DNA of 64,000 nucleotides from Methylobacterium tardum (GCF_023546765.1 NZ_CP097484.1:2264001-2328000), one strand, 5' to 3'; counted from the first letter of the stretch, positions 1-9,185 are shown. Numbers and translations are program-made. The notes: a model not told the origin generated them from the sequence alone.

Positions 1-1
1 G

Positions 2-1699
2 GGCAGCACCCTGACCTATCTCGGCGCCCGGCCGGAGCACCGCACCCTGCTCGGCGAGGTCCGGCTTCGCGAGCCCGACGCTCTGCCGCCGCGGCGGCAC
101 GGCCCGGTCGTCGGCCTGCTCGACGCCACAGGGCGCCAGACCGTGCGCGGCGGGCAGGAATTCGTCACCGCCCTCGCCTTCCTGGGCGAGCTGATCGCCG
201 CCTGCGGGCGCGTCGCCCTGCGGCCCGGCACGTTCCGCGGCAACGCCCTGATCAATCAGATCCAGCAGGTGGCGCTCAACGGGACGCCGATCATCGTGCT
301 GATCTCGTTCCTGGTCGGCGGCATCGTCGCCCAGCAGGGCATCTTCCAGCTCCAGCGCTTCGGCGCCCAGACCTTCGTGGTCAACCTGATCGGCCTGCTA
401 ATCCTGCGCGAGATGGGCGTGCTCCTGACCTCGATCATGGTCGCGGGCCGCTCCGGCTCGGCGATCACCGCCGAGATCGGCTCCATGCGCATGCGCGAGG
501 AGGTCGATGCGCTCCGGGTCATGGGCCTCGACCCGGTCGAGATCCTGATCGTGCCGCGGGTCCTCGCCCTGATGATCGGCCTGCCGATGCTGACGCTGAT
601 CGGCGACCTGTCGGCGCTCGCGGGCGGCGGCCTCACCGCGATGCTCTACGGCGGGCTGACGCTCGACCAGTTCCTCGCCCGGCTCCAGGCGGCGGTCGGC
701 GTCCACCACGTGATGGTCGGCCTGATCAAGGCGCCGTTCATGGCGCTGACCATCGGGGTGATCGCCACGATCGAGGGATTCGCCGTGGAGGGCTCGGCGG
801 AATCCCTCGGCCGCCACGTCACCGCCTCGGTCGTGAAGTCCATCTTCATGGTCATCGTCCTCGATGGCCTGTTCGCGGTCTTCTTCGCCGCGATCGATTT
901 TGAGACCGCCCCGATGGACGCCCCTCGCCCGATCATCCGCGTGCGCGACCTCGTGGTCGGCTTCCGCGACCGCAACATCCTGAAGGGTCTGAGCCTCGAC
1001 ATCCGGGCCGGCGAGATCCTGGGCTTCGTCGGGCCTTCGGGGCAGGGCAAGTCGGTCCTCACCCGGACGATCCTGGGCCTCAACCCGAAGCGGGCGGGCA
1101 CGATCGAGGTGTTCGGCCGCAACGTCGATGAGCTGACCTACGCCGAGCGGCGGCGGATGGAGCAGCGCTGGGGCGTGCTGTTCCAGCAGGGGGCGCTGTT
1201 CTCGGCGCTGACCGTCAAGCAGAACATCCAGGTGCCGATGCGCGAGCACCTCAACCTGTCCGAGCGCCTGCTCGACGAGTTCGCCCGGCTCAAGATCGAG
1301 ATGGTCGGCCTGAAGCCCGACGCCGCCGACAAGCTGCCCTCGGAGCTCTCCGGCGGCATGATCAAGCGCGCGGCGCTCGCCCGCTCCCTGGCCCTCGATC
1401 CCGAGATCCTGTTCCTCGACGAGCCGACTTCGGGCCTCGATCCGATCGGTGCCGGCGAGTTCGACGACCTCGTCTCAACCCTCAAGGAGACGCTGGGACT
1501 GACCGTCTTCATGGTCACTCACGACCTCGACAGCCTCTACACCGCCTGCGACCGCATCGCGGCGCTCGGCGACGGCCAGATCATCGCGGCCGGCACGATC
1601 GACGAGATGCTGGCGAGCGACCATCCCTGGCTGCGCTCGTACTTCCACGGCAAGCGCGCCCGGACCATCGCCACGGGCGGCACGGCCTTGCATGCCTGA
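2..1699 (+). CDS. Mla-type lipid ABC transporter: MlaE permease read through into MlaF ATPase (5' partial)
   Basis: The reading frame is already open at the window edge, so the start lies upstream. Up to about base 901 it encodes an MlaE-family permease: several hydrophobic helices, the conserved LLILREMGVLLTSIMVAGR region, and an ending DGLFAVFFAAIDF that looks like a natural C-terminus. From the ATG at 914 it encodes an MlaF-like ATPase with Walker A GPSGQGKS, signature LSGGM, Walker B ILFLDEPTSGLDP and H-loop VTHD. Together with the MCE protein and lipoprotein downstream it should move phospholipids between inner and outer membranes. The two proteins are normally separate. One extra T in the T4 run at 898-901 would give a TGA stop right after IDF and leave the MlaF ATG in another frame, so the fusion may be an artefact. 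Family assignment is firm; the fusion is uncertain. Confidence 0.88.
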   Translation, partial: GSTLTYLGARPEHRTLLGEVRLREPDALPPRRHGPVVGLLDATGRQTVRGGQEFVTALAFLGELIAACGRVALRPGTFRGNALINQIQQVALNGTPIIVLISFLVGGIVAQQGIFQLQRFGAQTFVVNLIGLLILREMGVLLTSIMVAGRSGSAITAEIGSMRMREEVDALRVMGLDPVEILIVPRVLALMIGLPMLTLIGDLSALAGGGLTAMLYGGLTLDQFLARLQAAVGVHHVMVGLIKAPFMALTIGVIATIEGFAVEGSAESLGRHVTASVVKSIFMVIVLDGLFAVFFAAIDFETAPMDAPRPIIRVRDLVVGFRDRNILKGLSLDIRAGEILGFVGPSGQGKSVLTRTILGLNPKRAGTIEVFGRNVDELTYAERRRMEQRWGVLFQQGALFSALTVKQNIQVPMREHLNLSERLLDEFARLKIEMVGLKPDAADKLPSELSGGMIKRAALARSLALDPEILFLDEPTSGLDPIGAGEFDDLVSTLKETLGLTVFMVTHDLDSLYTACDRIAALGDGQIIAAGTIDEMLASDHPWLRSYFHGKRARTIATGGTALHA

Positions 1700-1797
1700 G
1701 CGCCGCCCCACCCCAATCCCGCCCCGCTCCCGTCCGGGAGCCGGGGCCAGAGGCCCGGCCGGACTCCCTCCGCCGGGCAGAACCGCAGGCTGACCGC

Positions 1798-2880
1798 ATG
1801 GAAACCCGCGCGAACTACGCCCTGATCGGGGCCTTCACCATCGCCGTCATCCTGGCGGGCTTCGGCACCGTGCTGTGGCTCTCCGGCGGCTCGTCGCGGC
1901 AGGTCAGCCAGACCGTCCGCATCGTCTTCTCGGGCTCGGTCGGCGGCCTGTCCCGCGGCTCAAGCGTGAACTTCAACGGCATCAAGGTCGGCGAGGTGAC
2001 CGACATCCGCCTCGCGCCGCAGGACCCGCGCCGGGTACTCGCCCAGATCAAGGTCGAGCCCGCGACCCCGCTCCGGGCCGACACGCGCGCCCGCCTGGAC
2101 TCGGCGATGCTGACCGGCGTCTCGGTGATCTCGCTCTCCGGCGGCAACGCCGACGCGCCGGTGCTGACGCCGATGGCCAACGGCGAGCCGCCGACGATCT
2201 TCGCCGATTCCTCCGACATGCAGGACATGATGGCGCTGGCCCGCCGTGTCGCGCAGCGGGCCGACGACATGCTGGCCCGCCTCGACCGGCTCGTCTCCGC
2301 CAACGAGGGCGCGATCAACCGCTCGCTCACCAACGTCGAGACCTTCTCGAAGACGCTGGCCGATGCCGGCCCGAACATCTCGGCCCTGGTCAAGGCGGTG
2401 GACGGGGTGAAGCTCGGCCACGTGATCGACAACGCCGACCGCTTCTCGGCGGCCCTGTCCAAGGCCAGCCCCGACATCGAGGCGGGCCTGCACGATGCCC
2501 GCTCGCTCGCCGCCAAGCTCAACGCCTCGGCCGACAAGATCGACGCGGTGCTCAACGGCGCGCAGGGCTTCCTGGGTTCCGCCTCCGGCCAGGAGGGCTC
2601 CAGCACCTTCGCGGAGATCCGCGCCGCCGCGATCTCGGTGCGCGACGCCGGCAAGGCGTTCCGGACCATGTCGGAGAACCTGGACAAGCGCACCGCCAGC
2701 ATCTCGACGAATTTCGGCCGCCTGAGCGGCACCGGCCGTCGGGAGGTCGAGGCCCTCTCGGGCGACGGCCAGCGGACGCTGAGCACCCTCAACCGCACGG
2801 TGCGCAGCCTGGAGCGCGACCCGAGCCAAGTGATCTTCGGCGGCAAGCCATCGTTGCCGGAATACAACGGCAGCCGCTGA
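1798..2880 (+). CDS. mlaD: MlaD family MCE-domain lipid-binding protein
   Basis: Protein of 360 residues. An N-terminal transmembrane anchor (about residues 8-28, YALIGAFTIAVILAGFGTVL) is followed by one MCE domain (about 40-115) with the family-typical GGLSRGSSVNFNGIKVGEV and the LTGVSVISLSGG stretch. The C-terminal 230 residues are a long helical tail rich in Ala, Ser and Asp, typical of single-MCE proteins of this kind. It follows the permease/ATPase gene by about 100 bp on the same strand and precedes a lipoprotein gene, the usual order of an alphaproteobacterial Mla-like operon. It is inferred to sit in the inner membrane and ferry lipids across the periplasm. The name mlaD is by family; the physiological substrate is not visible from sequence. 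Confidence 0.9.
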   Translation: METRANYALIGAFTIAVILAGFGTVLWLSGGSSRQVSQTVRIVFSGSVGGLSRGSSVNFNGIKVGEVTDIRLAPQDPRRVLAQIKVEPATPLRADTRARLDSAMLTGVSVISLSGGNADAPVLTPMANGEPPTIFADSSDMQDMMALARRVAQRADDMLARLDRLVSANEGAINRSLTNVETFSKTLADAGPNISALVKAVDGVKLGHVIDNADRFSAALSKASPDIEAGLHDARSLAAKLNASADKIDAVLNGAQGFLGSASGQEGSSTFAEIRAAAISVRDAGKAFRTMSENLDKRTASISTNFGRLSGTGRREVEALSGDGQRTLSTLNRTVRSLERDPSQVIFGGKPSLPEYNGSR

Positions 2881-2995
2881 AAACGTGCGGATCCGGACGG
2901 ATGTGTCCGGGCGCACGGCACAGATGCCAAAGCGGATTAGTTTTAACCGCACAGCTTATACAGCTCCGCCGCACGCCGGTGGGGCTTCTCAGGTT

Positions 2996-3583
2996 ATGTG
3001 TATGGTCCGCTCGTCCCACATTGCCGCCGCTGCGCTGCTCGCCGCCCTTCTGGGCGGCTGCGGCGGCGGCGCGGTGCCCCTCACCTTCGACCTGGAGGCG
3101 CTGCCGCCGACAGGGCGGCCCGTCATGGCGGGCCGCTCGATCGCGGTCTCTGAACCCGTGGGGATCCAGCCCTTCGAGGCCGACCGGATCATCGTGCGCG
3201 AGAACGGCGGCGCGCTCTCCTTCCTGGGTGGCGGCCAGTGGGCCGACCGGCTGCCGCGCCTGATCCAGACGCGGATCATCCAGAGCCTGGAGAATTCCGG
3301 GCGGCTGCGCTCGGTGAGCCGGCCGGGCGACAAGGTCGTGGCCGATTATCAGCTGATCAGCGAGATCCGCGCCTTCGACGTCCAGGCCGGGACCGGCGAG
3401 GCGGTGGTCGACCTGTCGTTCAAGCTCGTGGCCGACGGCACCGGCAAGGTGACGGCCGCGCGGATCTTCACGGCCCGGGTGCCGGTGGCCAAGATCGATG
3501 CCGGCAACGGCGCCCGCGCCCTCGATCAGGCGCTGGTGACCGTGCTGGCCGATGTGGTGCGCTGGGTAAATACGGGGCGCTGA
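2996..3583 (+). CDS. ABC-type transport auxiliary lipoprotein (PqiC/PF03886-like)
   Basis: About 195 residues, starting MCMVRSSHIAAAALLAALLGGC: a short signal peptide ending in a lipobox (LLGGC), so a lipoprotein. The mature part contains AVSEPVGIQPFEADRIIVRENGG and GGQWADRLPRLIQTRIIQSLENSG, the pattern of the ABC-transport auxiliary lipoproteins found with MCE systems. I chose the ATG at 2996 because a GTGGGG lies 11 bases before it; ATG 3002 is equally possible, and a longer in-frame start at 2885 would bury the signal peptide. It is the last gene of the Mla-like set and probably acts at the outer membrane or periplasmic face as a partner of the MCE protein. Confidence 0.85.
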   Translation: MCMVRSSHIAAAALLAALLGGCGGGAVPLTFDLEALPPTGRPVMAGRSIAVSEPVGIQPFEADRIIVRENGGALSFLGGGQWADRLPRLIQTRIIQSLENSGRLRSVSRPGDKVVADYQLISEIRAFDVQAGTGEAVVDLSFKLVADGTGKVTAARIFTARVPVAKIDAGNGARALDQALVTVLADVVRWVNTGR

Positions 3584-3590
3584 GGGCGCC

Positions 3591-4217
3591 TCACTCCATC
3601 ACGGCAGCCTTCATGATCACCACCATGGTGGCGCGGGCCGGCCCCTCGGTGCAGCGCACGAGGTGGGGCCGGTCGCAGCGGTAGCGCAGGGTCTCGCCGG
3701 TCCGCGCGCGCTGCACGACGCCGCCGATCTCGACCTCGAACGCCCCCTCCGAAACCGACAGCGATTCCACCGAGCCGCGCTGGTGCGGGTCCGAGTCGAG
3801 GACGCCGCCGGGATCGGCCGTGACCTCGTACCATTGCAGCCACTCGATCGTCTTGAGCCAGCCGATGATCGCCAGCCGCACCTTGCCGTCCTCGGAGACC
3901 AGGATCGGCGTGTCCGCCCGCGAGGTCTTCTCGATGAACGGCTCCTCGTCGCCGGCTGCCAGAACCCGCTCGATGGACACGTCGAGGGCCTGGGACAGGC
4001 GCCAGATCGTCGCCAGCGTCGGGTTGGTCTCGTTGCGCTCGATCTGGCTGATGATCGACTTGGCCACGCCCGACTGCTCGGCCAGTTCCGAGAGCGAGAG
4101 ATTGTAGGCCTTCCGCAGCCGCTGGATGGTCTTGCCGAGCTGCCCTGAGAGCGCTTGCGCCCCGGTCAGCAGGTCGCGCCCGCGCCCCCGTTCGGGCCGT
4201 TCCGCTTGGTCCTGCAT
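3591..4217 (-). CDS. XRE family transcriptional regulator with cupin sensor domain
   Basis: About 208 residues. An N-terminal helix-turn-helix (about residues 28-85; LSLSELAEQSGVAKSIISQIERNETNPTL, in pieces) is followed by a C-terminal cupin domain with EWLQWYEVTADPGG, a histidine in DPHQRG, and an ending typical of small-molecule-binding cupins. Such HTH-cupin proteins repress or activate a nearby metabolic gene in response to a ligand; the ligand cannot be read from sequence. The ATG at 4217 is preferred; a GTG two codons earlier (4223) is possible. It converges on the Mla lipoprotein gene with only 7 bases between, and lies upstream of thiD in the opposite sense of operon order, so its target is unclear. 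Confidence 0.88.
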   Translation of the reverse strand: MQDQAERPERGRGRDLLTGAQALSGQLGKTIQRLRKAYNLSLSELAEQSGVAKSIISQIERNETNPTLATIWRLSQALDVSIERVLAAGDEEPFIEKTSRADTPILVSEDGKVRLAIIGWLKTIEWLQWYEVTADPGGVLDSDPHQRGSVESLSVSEGAFEVEIGGVVQRARTGETLRYRCDRPHLVRCTEGPARATMVVIMKAAVME

Positions 4218-4243
4218 CGTCACCGGTCCGTCTGCACCGTTCC

Positions 4244-4272
4244 GTTATCCGAACGATCGTACGCTTCTTCAA
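4244..4272 (-). promoter_or_regulatory. Putative sigma70 promoter of the XRE-cupin gene
   Basis: On the minus strand TTGAAG (4267-4272) and GATAAC (4244-4249) are separated by exactly 17 bases, a plausible -35/-10 pair about 27 bases before the chosen start. The spacer contains the self-complementary CGATCG. This is pattern recognition only. Confidence 0.4.
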
Positions 4273-4340
4273 ACGCAATCATCGCGCGGTTGCAAGGCGG
4301 ATATGGCCGCGACAGGCGGAAAGCCGTGGTCTCGGTCGAC

Positions 4341-5156
4341 CTACGGCCAGAGATTGTGGAAGTGGTGGACCGGCCCGTGTCCCGCTCCGATCGCCAGCCG
4401 GTCCGCCGCGGCGAGGGCGGCCGTGAGGTAGTCCTTGGCCGCCGCCACCGCCGCCGGCAGCGTCAGGCCCTGGGCGAGCCCGGCCGCGATCGCGGCCGAG
4501 AGGGTGCAGCCGGTACCGTGGGTGTTCGCCGTCGCGATCCGCGGCGCCGCCAGGGTGCGCAGGGTCCCGTCGGCCGTGACCAGGTGGTCGATGCTCTCGC
4601 GGCCGTGCCCGTGGCCGCCCTTGATCAGAACCGCCCGGGCGCCGAGGGCCACGAGGCGCCTGCCTTGAGCCACCGCGGTCGCCGCATCCTCGGCCACCGA
4701 CTCGCCGAGCAGCACCGCCGCCTCCGGCAGGTTGGGGGTGATCAGGTCGGCCCGCGTCAGCAGCCGGTCGCGGAGAACCGCCACGGCCTCGTCGGCGATC
4801 AGCCGGTCGCCGCTGGTGGCCACCATCACAGGGTCGAGCACCACCGGGATCGTCCCGGCGTGACGGGCGAGGCCATCGGCGACCGCGGCGATCACCGCAA
4901 TCCTGGACAGCATGCCGATCTTCACGGCCTTCACGGCGAGATCGGAGAACACGCTGTCGATCTGCCGGGTCACGAACTCCGCCGGCACGTCGTGGATGCC
5001 CTGGACGCCGAGGGTGTTCTGCGCGGTCAGCGCCGTGACGACGCTGGCGCCGTAGACCCCGAGCGCCGAGAAGGTCTTGAGATCCGCCTGGATTCCGGCG
5101 CCACCGCCGGAATCCGAGCCCGCGACGGTGACGGCGATCGGGACAGGTCCGCTCAT
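4341..5156 (-). CDS. thiD: Bifunctional hydroxymethylpyrimidine kinase / phosphomethylpyrimidine kinase
   Basis: 271 residues, normal ThiD length. It phosphorylates HMP and then HMP-phosphate to give HMP-pyrophosphate, the pyrimidine half of thiamin. The ribokinase-fold signatures are visible: [20 protein letters not shown] at the N-terminus, GMLSR in the middle, [16 protein letters not shown], and the anion-hole motif [17 protein letters not shown] near the C-terminus. Its start codon overlaps the stop of thiE by four bases (ATGA), so the two are translated together in the order thiE-thiD. Their products supply the two substrates that ThiE joins. Confidence 0.96.
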   Translation of the reverse strand: MSGPVPIAVTVAGSDSGGGAGIQADLKTFSALGVYGASVVTALTAQNTLGVQGIHDVPAEFVTRQIDSVFSDLAVKAVKIGMLSRIAVIAAVADGLARHAGTIPVVLDPVMVATSGDRLIADEAVAVLRDRLLTRADLITPNLPEAAVLLGESVAEDAATAVAQGRRLVALGARAVLIKGGHGHGRESIDHLVTADGTLRTLAAPRIATANTHGTGCTLSAAIAAGLAQGLTLPAAVAAAKDYLTAALAAADRLAIGAGHGPVHHFHNLWP

Positions 5157-5863
5157 CGTGCCTGCGCCCGGTTAGCCAGGGCGGCGTCGATCCGGGCGCG
5201 CAACGCCCGGGCGTGCTGCCGGACCGGCTCCGCACCGAACAGCGCGGTGATCACCGCAACGCCGTCCGCGCCCGCGGCGATCACGTCGGCGGCGTTCTCC
5301 AGGCCGATCCCCGCGATGGCACCGAGCGGCAGGCCCGCGCCCCGGGCGAGCCGGGCCCGGAAGGCGATGCTGGAAAAGCCCTCCAGGCCGACCGGCGGGT
5401 CGGGATTGTCCTTGCTGGTGGTGGCGAACACGCCGCCGATGCAGGCGTAGTCGACGGGCAGCCGGTACAGCTCGTCGGCCTGCGCTGCCTTCTTCACGGT
5501 GAGGCCGATGATCGCGCCCTCCCCGAGGAGGCGGCGCGCATCGGCCGGGTGAAGATCGCTCTGGCCGAGATGCACGCCATCCGCGCCGGCCGCCAGGGCG
5601 AGGTCGATCCGGTCGTTGACGAGCACCGGCACCCGGCCGCCCACCGCTTCCTGGATCGCCCGGATCCGCGCCAGGGCGGCGCGGGCATCCGGGATGTCCT
5701 TCTCGCGGTACTGCAGCAGGGTGCAGCCCCCCGCCACGGCTTCGGCGCCGAGCTGCGCCAGCCGCGCGCCGTCCGTGCCGCACACCCCGACGTCGAGCAG
5801 CCCGTACAGGCGCAGGTCGACCGGACGGCTCCCGCCCGCTGGCGCATTCGTGCTCGCTGGCAT
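5153..5863 (-). CDS. thiE: Thiamine-phosphate synthase
   Basis: 236 residues. It joins HMP-pyrophosphate and thiazole phosphate to thiamin phosphate in the cytoplasm. Recognisable ThiE motifs include LLQYREKD (pyrophosphate and substrate contact), [23 protein letters not shown], and the phosphate-binding AIAGIG near residue 180. It is the upstream gene of a two-gene unit with thiD. I looked for a TPP riboswitch in the roughly 220 bases before it and did not see the conserved CUGAGA and ACCUGAU blocks, so regulation by that means is not supported here. Confidence 0.95.
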   Translation of the reverse strand: MPASTNAPAGGSRPVDLRLYGLLDVGVCGTDGARLAQLGAEAVAGGCTLLQYREKDIPDARAALARIRAIQEAVGGRVPVLVNDRIDLALAAGADGVHLGQSDLHPADARRLLGEGAIIGLTVKKAAQADELYRLPVDYACIGGVFATTSKDNPDPPVGLEGFSSIAFRARLARGAGLPLGAIAGIGLENAADVIAAGADGVAVITALFGAEPVRQHARALRARIDAALANRAQAR

Positions 5864-6002
5864 CGTCGTCGCTCGCCCCCGCCGGACCGGCCCTGCGCCG
5901 GCCCCGTGCCGGCCCTCTCGGGCGCCCCTGTTTGGGCAGGCCCCGCCGCCTTGGCAAGCGGACTTGGTCAGCGCCCCGGCGCGGCACCGTCATACGGTGG
6001 CG

Positions 6003-6036
6003 TTGACGTGGCGCGATCCTGTACCCCTATAGGTGT
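6003..6036 (+). promoter_or_regulatory. Promoter with overlapping palindromic operator upstream of the nadQ-like gene
   Basis: TTGACG at 6003-6008 looks like a -35 box. The 14-base near-perfect palindrome ACCCCTATAGGTGT (6023-6036, one mismatched pair) covers the place where the -10 element would lie (CCTATA at 6026-6031, 17-base spacing). It is 50 bases before the regulator start, consistent with autorepression by the NadQ-type protein. The symmetry is seen directly; the ligand and the binding protein are inferred. Confidence 0.5.
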
Positions 6037-6085
6037 GATCCGCCGCCGAGCGCGGCGCATCCGGGGGAGAGGCGGTCGAGGGACG

Positions 6086-7081
6086 ATGGATGTTGCGGCG
6101 GCGCAGACGGGTGCGCGCGGGGCGCAGGCCCCGCCGGAGCGCTCCTCCGTAGGCCTCGTCGCGGTGATCGTCGCCGCGACCAAGGGGGAACCGCGCGCCC
6201 TGACGATCCGGGTGCCCGATCAGGCGTCGGGCCGCGGCGACGGCCTGCCGGCCGGCCCCCTCGTCCCCGAGCACGCCACCCTGGAGCGCGGCCTGCGCGC
6301 CTGGGTGGAGCGGCAGACGCACCAGCGCCTCGGCTACGTCGAGCAGCTCTACACCTTCGGCGACCGCGACCGCTCCGGGACCGCCGACATGTCGGAGGTG
6401 CATTCCCTGTCGGTGGCCTATCTGGCCCTCGTCCGCGAGGAGCGGCCGGCCGGCCTCGCCGAGGCGGCGTGGCAGAACTGGTACCGGTACCTGCCCTACG
6501 AGGATTTCCGGCAGGGCCGCCCGCGCCAGCTCGACGCCATCGAGGCGCGGCTCGCCGCCTGGGCGGCCGAGCCCGAGGATTGCGCCACCCGGACCCGCCG
6601 CCTCGACCGGCTCGGCCTGACCTTCGGCATGAACGGCGGCACCTGGAACGAGGAGCGGGTGCTGGAGCGCTACGAACTGCTGTTCGAGGCCGGGCTGATC
6701 CCGGAGGCGCGGGGCAATCCCGGCCCGGCCCTGCCGAACGATCCGACCGGCGTGCCCATGGCCTTCGACCACCGCCGGGTGCTGGCCACTGCGATCGGGC
6801 GCCTGCGCGGCAAGATCAAGTATCGCCCGGTGGTGTTCGAGCTGATGCCGCCGGAATTCACCCTGCTCCAGCTCCAGCGCACCGTCGAGGCGCTCTCGGG
6901 AACGCAGCTGCACAAGCAGAATTTCCGTCGGCTCGTGGCGCAGCAGGGGCTGGTCGAGGAGACCGAGAGCGTCACCAGCGGCGCTGCCGGCCGGCCGGCG
7001 CGGCTGGTGCGTTTCCGCCGGGAGGTGCTGCTGGAGCGCCCCGCCCCGGGCCTGCGGCTGCCGTCGCGGCGGGTGGGGTGA
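6086..7081 (+). CDS. nadQ: NadQ/NrtR-type NAD biosynthesis regulator (Nudix-like domain plus winged helix, COG4111)
   Basis: 331 residues from the ATG at 6086, which has a good ribosome site (GAGGGACG). Residues about 20-220 form a Nudix-like domain: VGLVAVIVAATKGEPRALTI at the start, then LERGLRAWVERQTHQRLGYVEQLYTFGDR. The C-terminal about 80 residues (FELMPPEFTLLQLQRTVEAL, HKQNFRRLV) are the winged-helix DNA-binding part shared with NrtR. Proteins of this architecture in alphaproteobacteria have been predicted to regulate NAD synthesis genes. No nad genes lie beside it, so only autoregulation through the palindrome upstream can be suggested from context. A longer in-frame extension to 5213 overlaps thiE and is not real. 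Confidence 0.78.
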   Translation: MDVAAAQTGARGAQAPPERSSVGLVAVIVAATKGEPRALTIRVPDQASGRGDGLPAGPLVPEHATLERGLRAWVERQTHQRLGYVEQLYTFGDRDRSGTADMSEVHSLSVAYLALVREERPAGLAEAAWQNWYRYLPYEDFRQGRPRQLDAIEARLAAWAAEPEDCATRTRRLDRLGLTFGMNGGTWNEERVLERYELLFEAGLIPEARGNPGPALPNDPTGVPMAFDHRRVLATAIGRLRGKIKYRPVVFELMPPEFTLLQLQRTVEALSGTQLHKQNFRRLVAQQGLVEETESVTSGAAGRPARLVRFRREVLLERPAPGLRLPSRRVG

Positions 7082-7090
7082 CGGCCGGGC

Positions 7091-8647
7091 TCAGTCCCGC
7101 CGCGCGAGGGTGCCGAGCCCGTTCGCGTTGAGCGAGTCCACCGTCAGGGCGGCGGCCCGGCCGTCGCTCCCGATGGCGAAGCGGATGGCGGAGGGCCGGT
7201 CGGGCGCCTCCGCGTCCGGGAAGCTCAGGAAGAGATCGCGGTCGAAGTGCCGGAGGGGGTAGCGGCGCACGCCCCCGGGTCCGACCGTCAACGTCAGGGC
7301 GCCATTCGCCTCCGCCACCACGGCCTCGCCGACATAGGCGTTGGCGTAACGCCCCGCGTAAGCCGAGAGCGTCAGGGGCGCGGAGGTCTGCGCTGGCGGC
7401 GTCCCGTAGGCCGCCTTGTCGGCGGCGATGCCCGGCGCGAACAGGCCCTCGTAGGCCGCGCCCCAGGCCTGCACCCAGTCCCGGCCGACGCGGCCGTCGA
7501 AGACGAGATCGGCGAAGCTGTCGGCCAGCCCTTCCGGCACGCCGGACGGGAAGGCGTTGGTCAGGACGAGGATCCCGAGACCGGCCTCGGGATGGATCGC
7601 GACAAGCGTCTGCGCCCCGACGCTGAAGGCGCCCGCATGGCCCCAGACGAGGCCGTGGCGGCCATACTCAACGTTCCAGCCGAGGCCGTAGAAGGATGCG
7701 GCGCCGGTCACGGGATTGCGGCCGCGGGCCATGAGCGGGACGTGCGTCTGCGCCAGGGCAGAAGCCGCGACGCGTTGCGCGCCCTCGAAGCGGCCGTTGC
7801 CGAGCACGAGCCGCAGCCACCGCGCGAGGTCGCGGACAGGGCCGCTGACGCCGCCGGCCGGGGCCTGGGCATCGGGGTTCCGCTCGACCTTGGCGGTCCA
7901 GACCCCGTCGGTTCGGATATGGAGCGCCGCGCGGTTGGTCTGGGTCAGGAACTCCGCGTGGGTCGTGCTGGTCGCGGTCATCCCGAGGGGCCGGAACAGC
8001 TGGTCCCGGGCGACGGCCTCCCAGGGCTGGCCGGTCGGCCTCGCGGCGGCGACCGCGCCCTCGGTGAAGCCGAAATTGCTGTAGGCGTAGCCGGCGCGGA
8101 AGCTGGAGGCGGGCGGCACGAGGCGGAGCCGGTGCAGGATCGCGTCTTGGCCGAACCCGATTGCCTCCAGATCGTCGCCGGCGGTCCCCGGCAGCCCGCT
8201 GCGATGGGCGAGGAAGTCGCGCACCGTGACCTGCGCGGTCGGATAGGGCTCGTGCAGCTGGAAGGCGGGATCGAGATCCGCGACGCGCGAATCCCAGTCG
8301 ACCGCCCCGTCGCCCACCAGGGCCGCCACGATCGTCGCGGTCACAGGCTTGGACAGGGAGGCGATCTGGAAGACCGTGTCGGGGTCGACCGGCTCGGGCT
8401 TCCCGGCCTGCCTGAGGCCGAACCCCTTCAGGAGGAGCGTCTCGTCGCCGAGGACGACCGCGACCGCGAGGCCCGGCACCGCGCCCGCGTCGATGGCCCG
8501 CTGCGCCATCGCCTCGAGCGCCGGCAGCTGCGCCTCGACCTGCGCCCGCGTGACCGTCCCCGCGGATCCGGCTCCGGGCCCGGCCGCGATCAGGCCGAGG
8601 GCGAGGCACGCGCGGACGAGGTGCCGGCGCGATCGAGCCCGCTGCAT
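7091..8647 (-). CDS. Secreted serine hydrolase, beta-lactamase / penicillin-binding-protein fold (class C-like)
   Basis: 518 residues from the ATG at 8647 (AGGCGGA nine bases upstream); a further start at 8713 only adds a basic, unconserved leader. A signal peptide RSRRHLVRACLALGLIAAGP targets it to the periplasm; the arginine pair suggests possible Tat export. The catalytic motifs are SLSK (SxxK, near residue 97), YSN (near 188) and HAG in GLVWGHAGAF in place of KTG. After the roughly 380-residue catalytic domain there is a lipocalin-like C-terminal domain (about 400-518), as in beta-lactamase-related esterases and D-aminopeptidases. The substrate is unknown. It stands alone between the nadQ-like gene and a DUF333 gene. 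Confidence 0.85.
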   Translation of the reverse strand: MQRARSRRHLVRACLALGLIAAGPGAGSAGTVTRAQVEAQLPALEAMAQRAIDAGAVPGLAVAVVLGDETLLLKGFGLRQAGKPEPVDPDTVFQIASLSKPVTATIVAALVGDGAVDWDSRVADLDPAFQLHEPYPTAQVTVRDFLAHRSGLPGTAGDDLEAIGFGQDAILHRLRLVPPASSFRAGYAYSNFGFTEGAVAAARPTGQPWEAVARDQLFRPLGMTATSTTHAEFLTQTNRAALHIRTDGVWTAKVERNPDAQAPAGGVSGPVRDLARWLRLVLGNGRFEGAQRVAASALAQTHVPLMARGRNPVTGAASFYGLGWNVEYGRHGLVWGHAGAFSVGAQTLVAIHPEAGLGILVLTNAFPSGVPEGLADSFADLVFDGRVGRDWVQAWGAAYEGLFAPGIAADKAAYGTPPAQTSAPLTLSAYAGRYANAYVGEAVVAEANGALTLTVGPGGVRRYPLRHFDRDLFLSFPDAEAPDRPSAIRFAIGSDGRAAALTVDSLNANGLGTLARRD

Positions 8648-8799
8648 GAGTCGTCGATTCCGCCTGAGAGAGCTCGGATGACGAGAGTGGCATCGTCGGG
8701 GCGGCGAAATCAATTACGCCGGCCTGGGCCGCGCCTCGAATGTCCGCGCCGGCCCGACGGGCGGCGTACGAAGACTGTCCAGGAACTGCACGGGCCGGG

Positions 8800-9045
8800 C
8801 TATCGGAACGGGTTGGCGTCGGGTGTCGGCTTCACGCCGTGGAGCATCCGGTACAGCGTCCATTCCTCGGCGATCTTCCGGCCCGGAAGGGAGCACAGCC
8901 CGATCGTGCCGCCATCGGGCAGCTTCGCTAGGATCGATTGACCGTCCAGGGTCGCGCAGAAGGCCGAGGCCGGGTTCCCGAGCGCGAAGGCCCGGCCCGG
9001 TCCGGCGAGGGCGGCACAGAGCGCGAACGCGATGACAAGCCTCAC
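8800..9045 (-). CDS. Small secreted DUF333 family protein
   Basis: About 81 residues. A signal peptide (VRLVIAFALCAALAGPGRAFA) precedes a DUF333 domain with two conserved cysteines: NPASAFCATLDG and GGTIGLCSLPGRKIAEEW. This family is often labelled putative hemolysin, but no activity is established. I chose the GTG at 9045 because GGGAG lies eight bases before it and it puts the signal peptide at the N-terminus; an upstream GTG at 9066 would add seven residues. It is a single gene with no obvious operon partner. Confidence 0.75.
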   Translation of the reverse strand: MRLVIAFALCAALAGPGRAFALGNPASAFCATLDGQSILAKLPDGGTIGLCSLPGRKIAEEWTLYRMLHGVKPTPDANPFR

Positions 9046-9185
9046 GGCGCACACTCCCGATGGCACGACCGGCAGACGTATGCCGCTCTGGCTGAACTGG
9101 GCCGGCGCGGCCCGTTCAAGAATCCGCGGGCGCCTGGCGGCCGGGCCGAGGGCCGCTCGGCCCCGTCGGCCTCCCGGCCCCTGCC

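Noticed and set aside
5213..6085. In-frame extension of the nadQ-like gene opposite thiE
   Set aside because: The protein family begins near the ATG at 6086, which has a good ribosome site; the extension has no similarity to it.
5864..6085. TPP riboswitch before thiE
   Set aside because: The conserved CUGAGA and ACCUGAU elements were not found on the minus strand.
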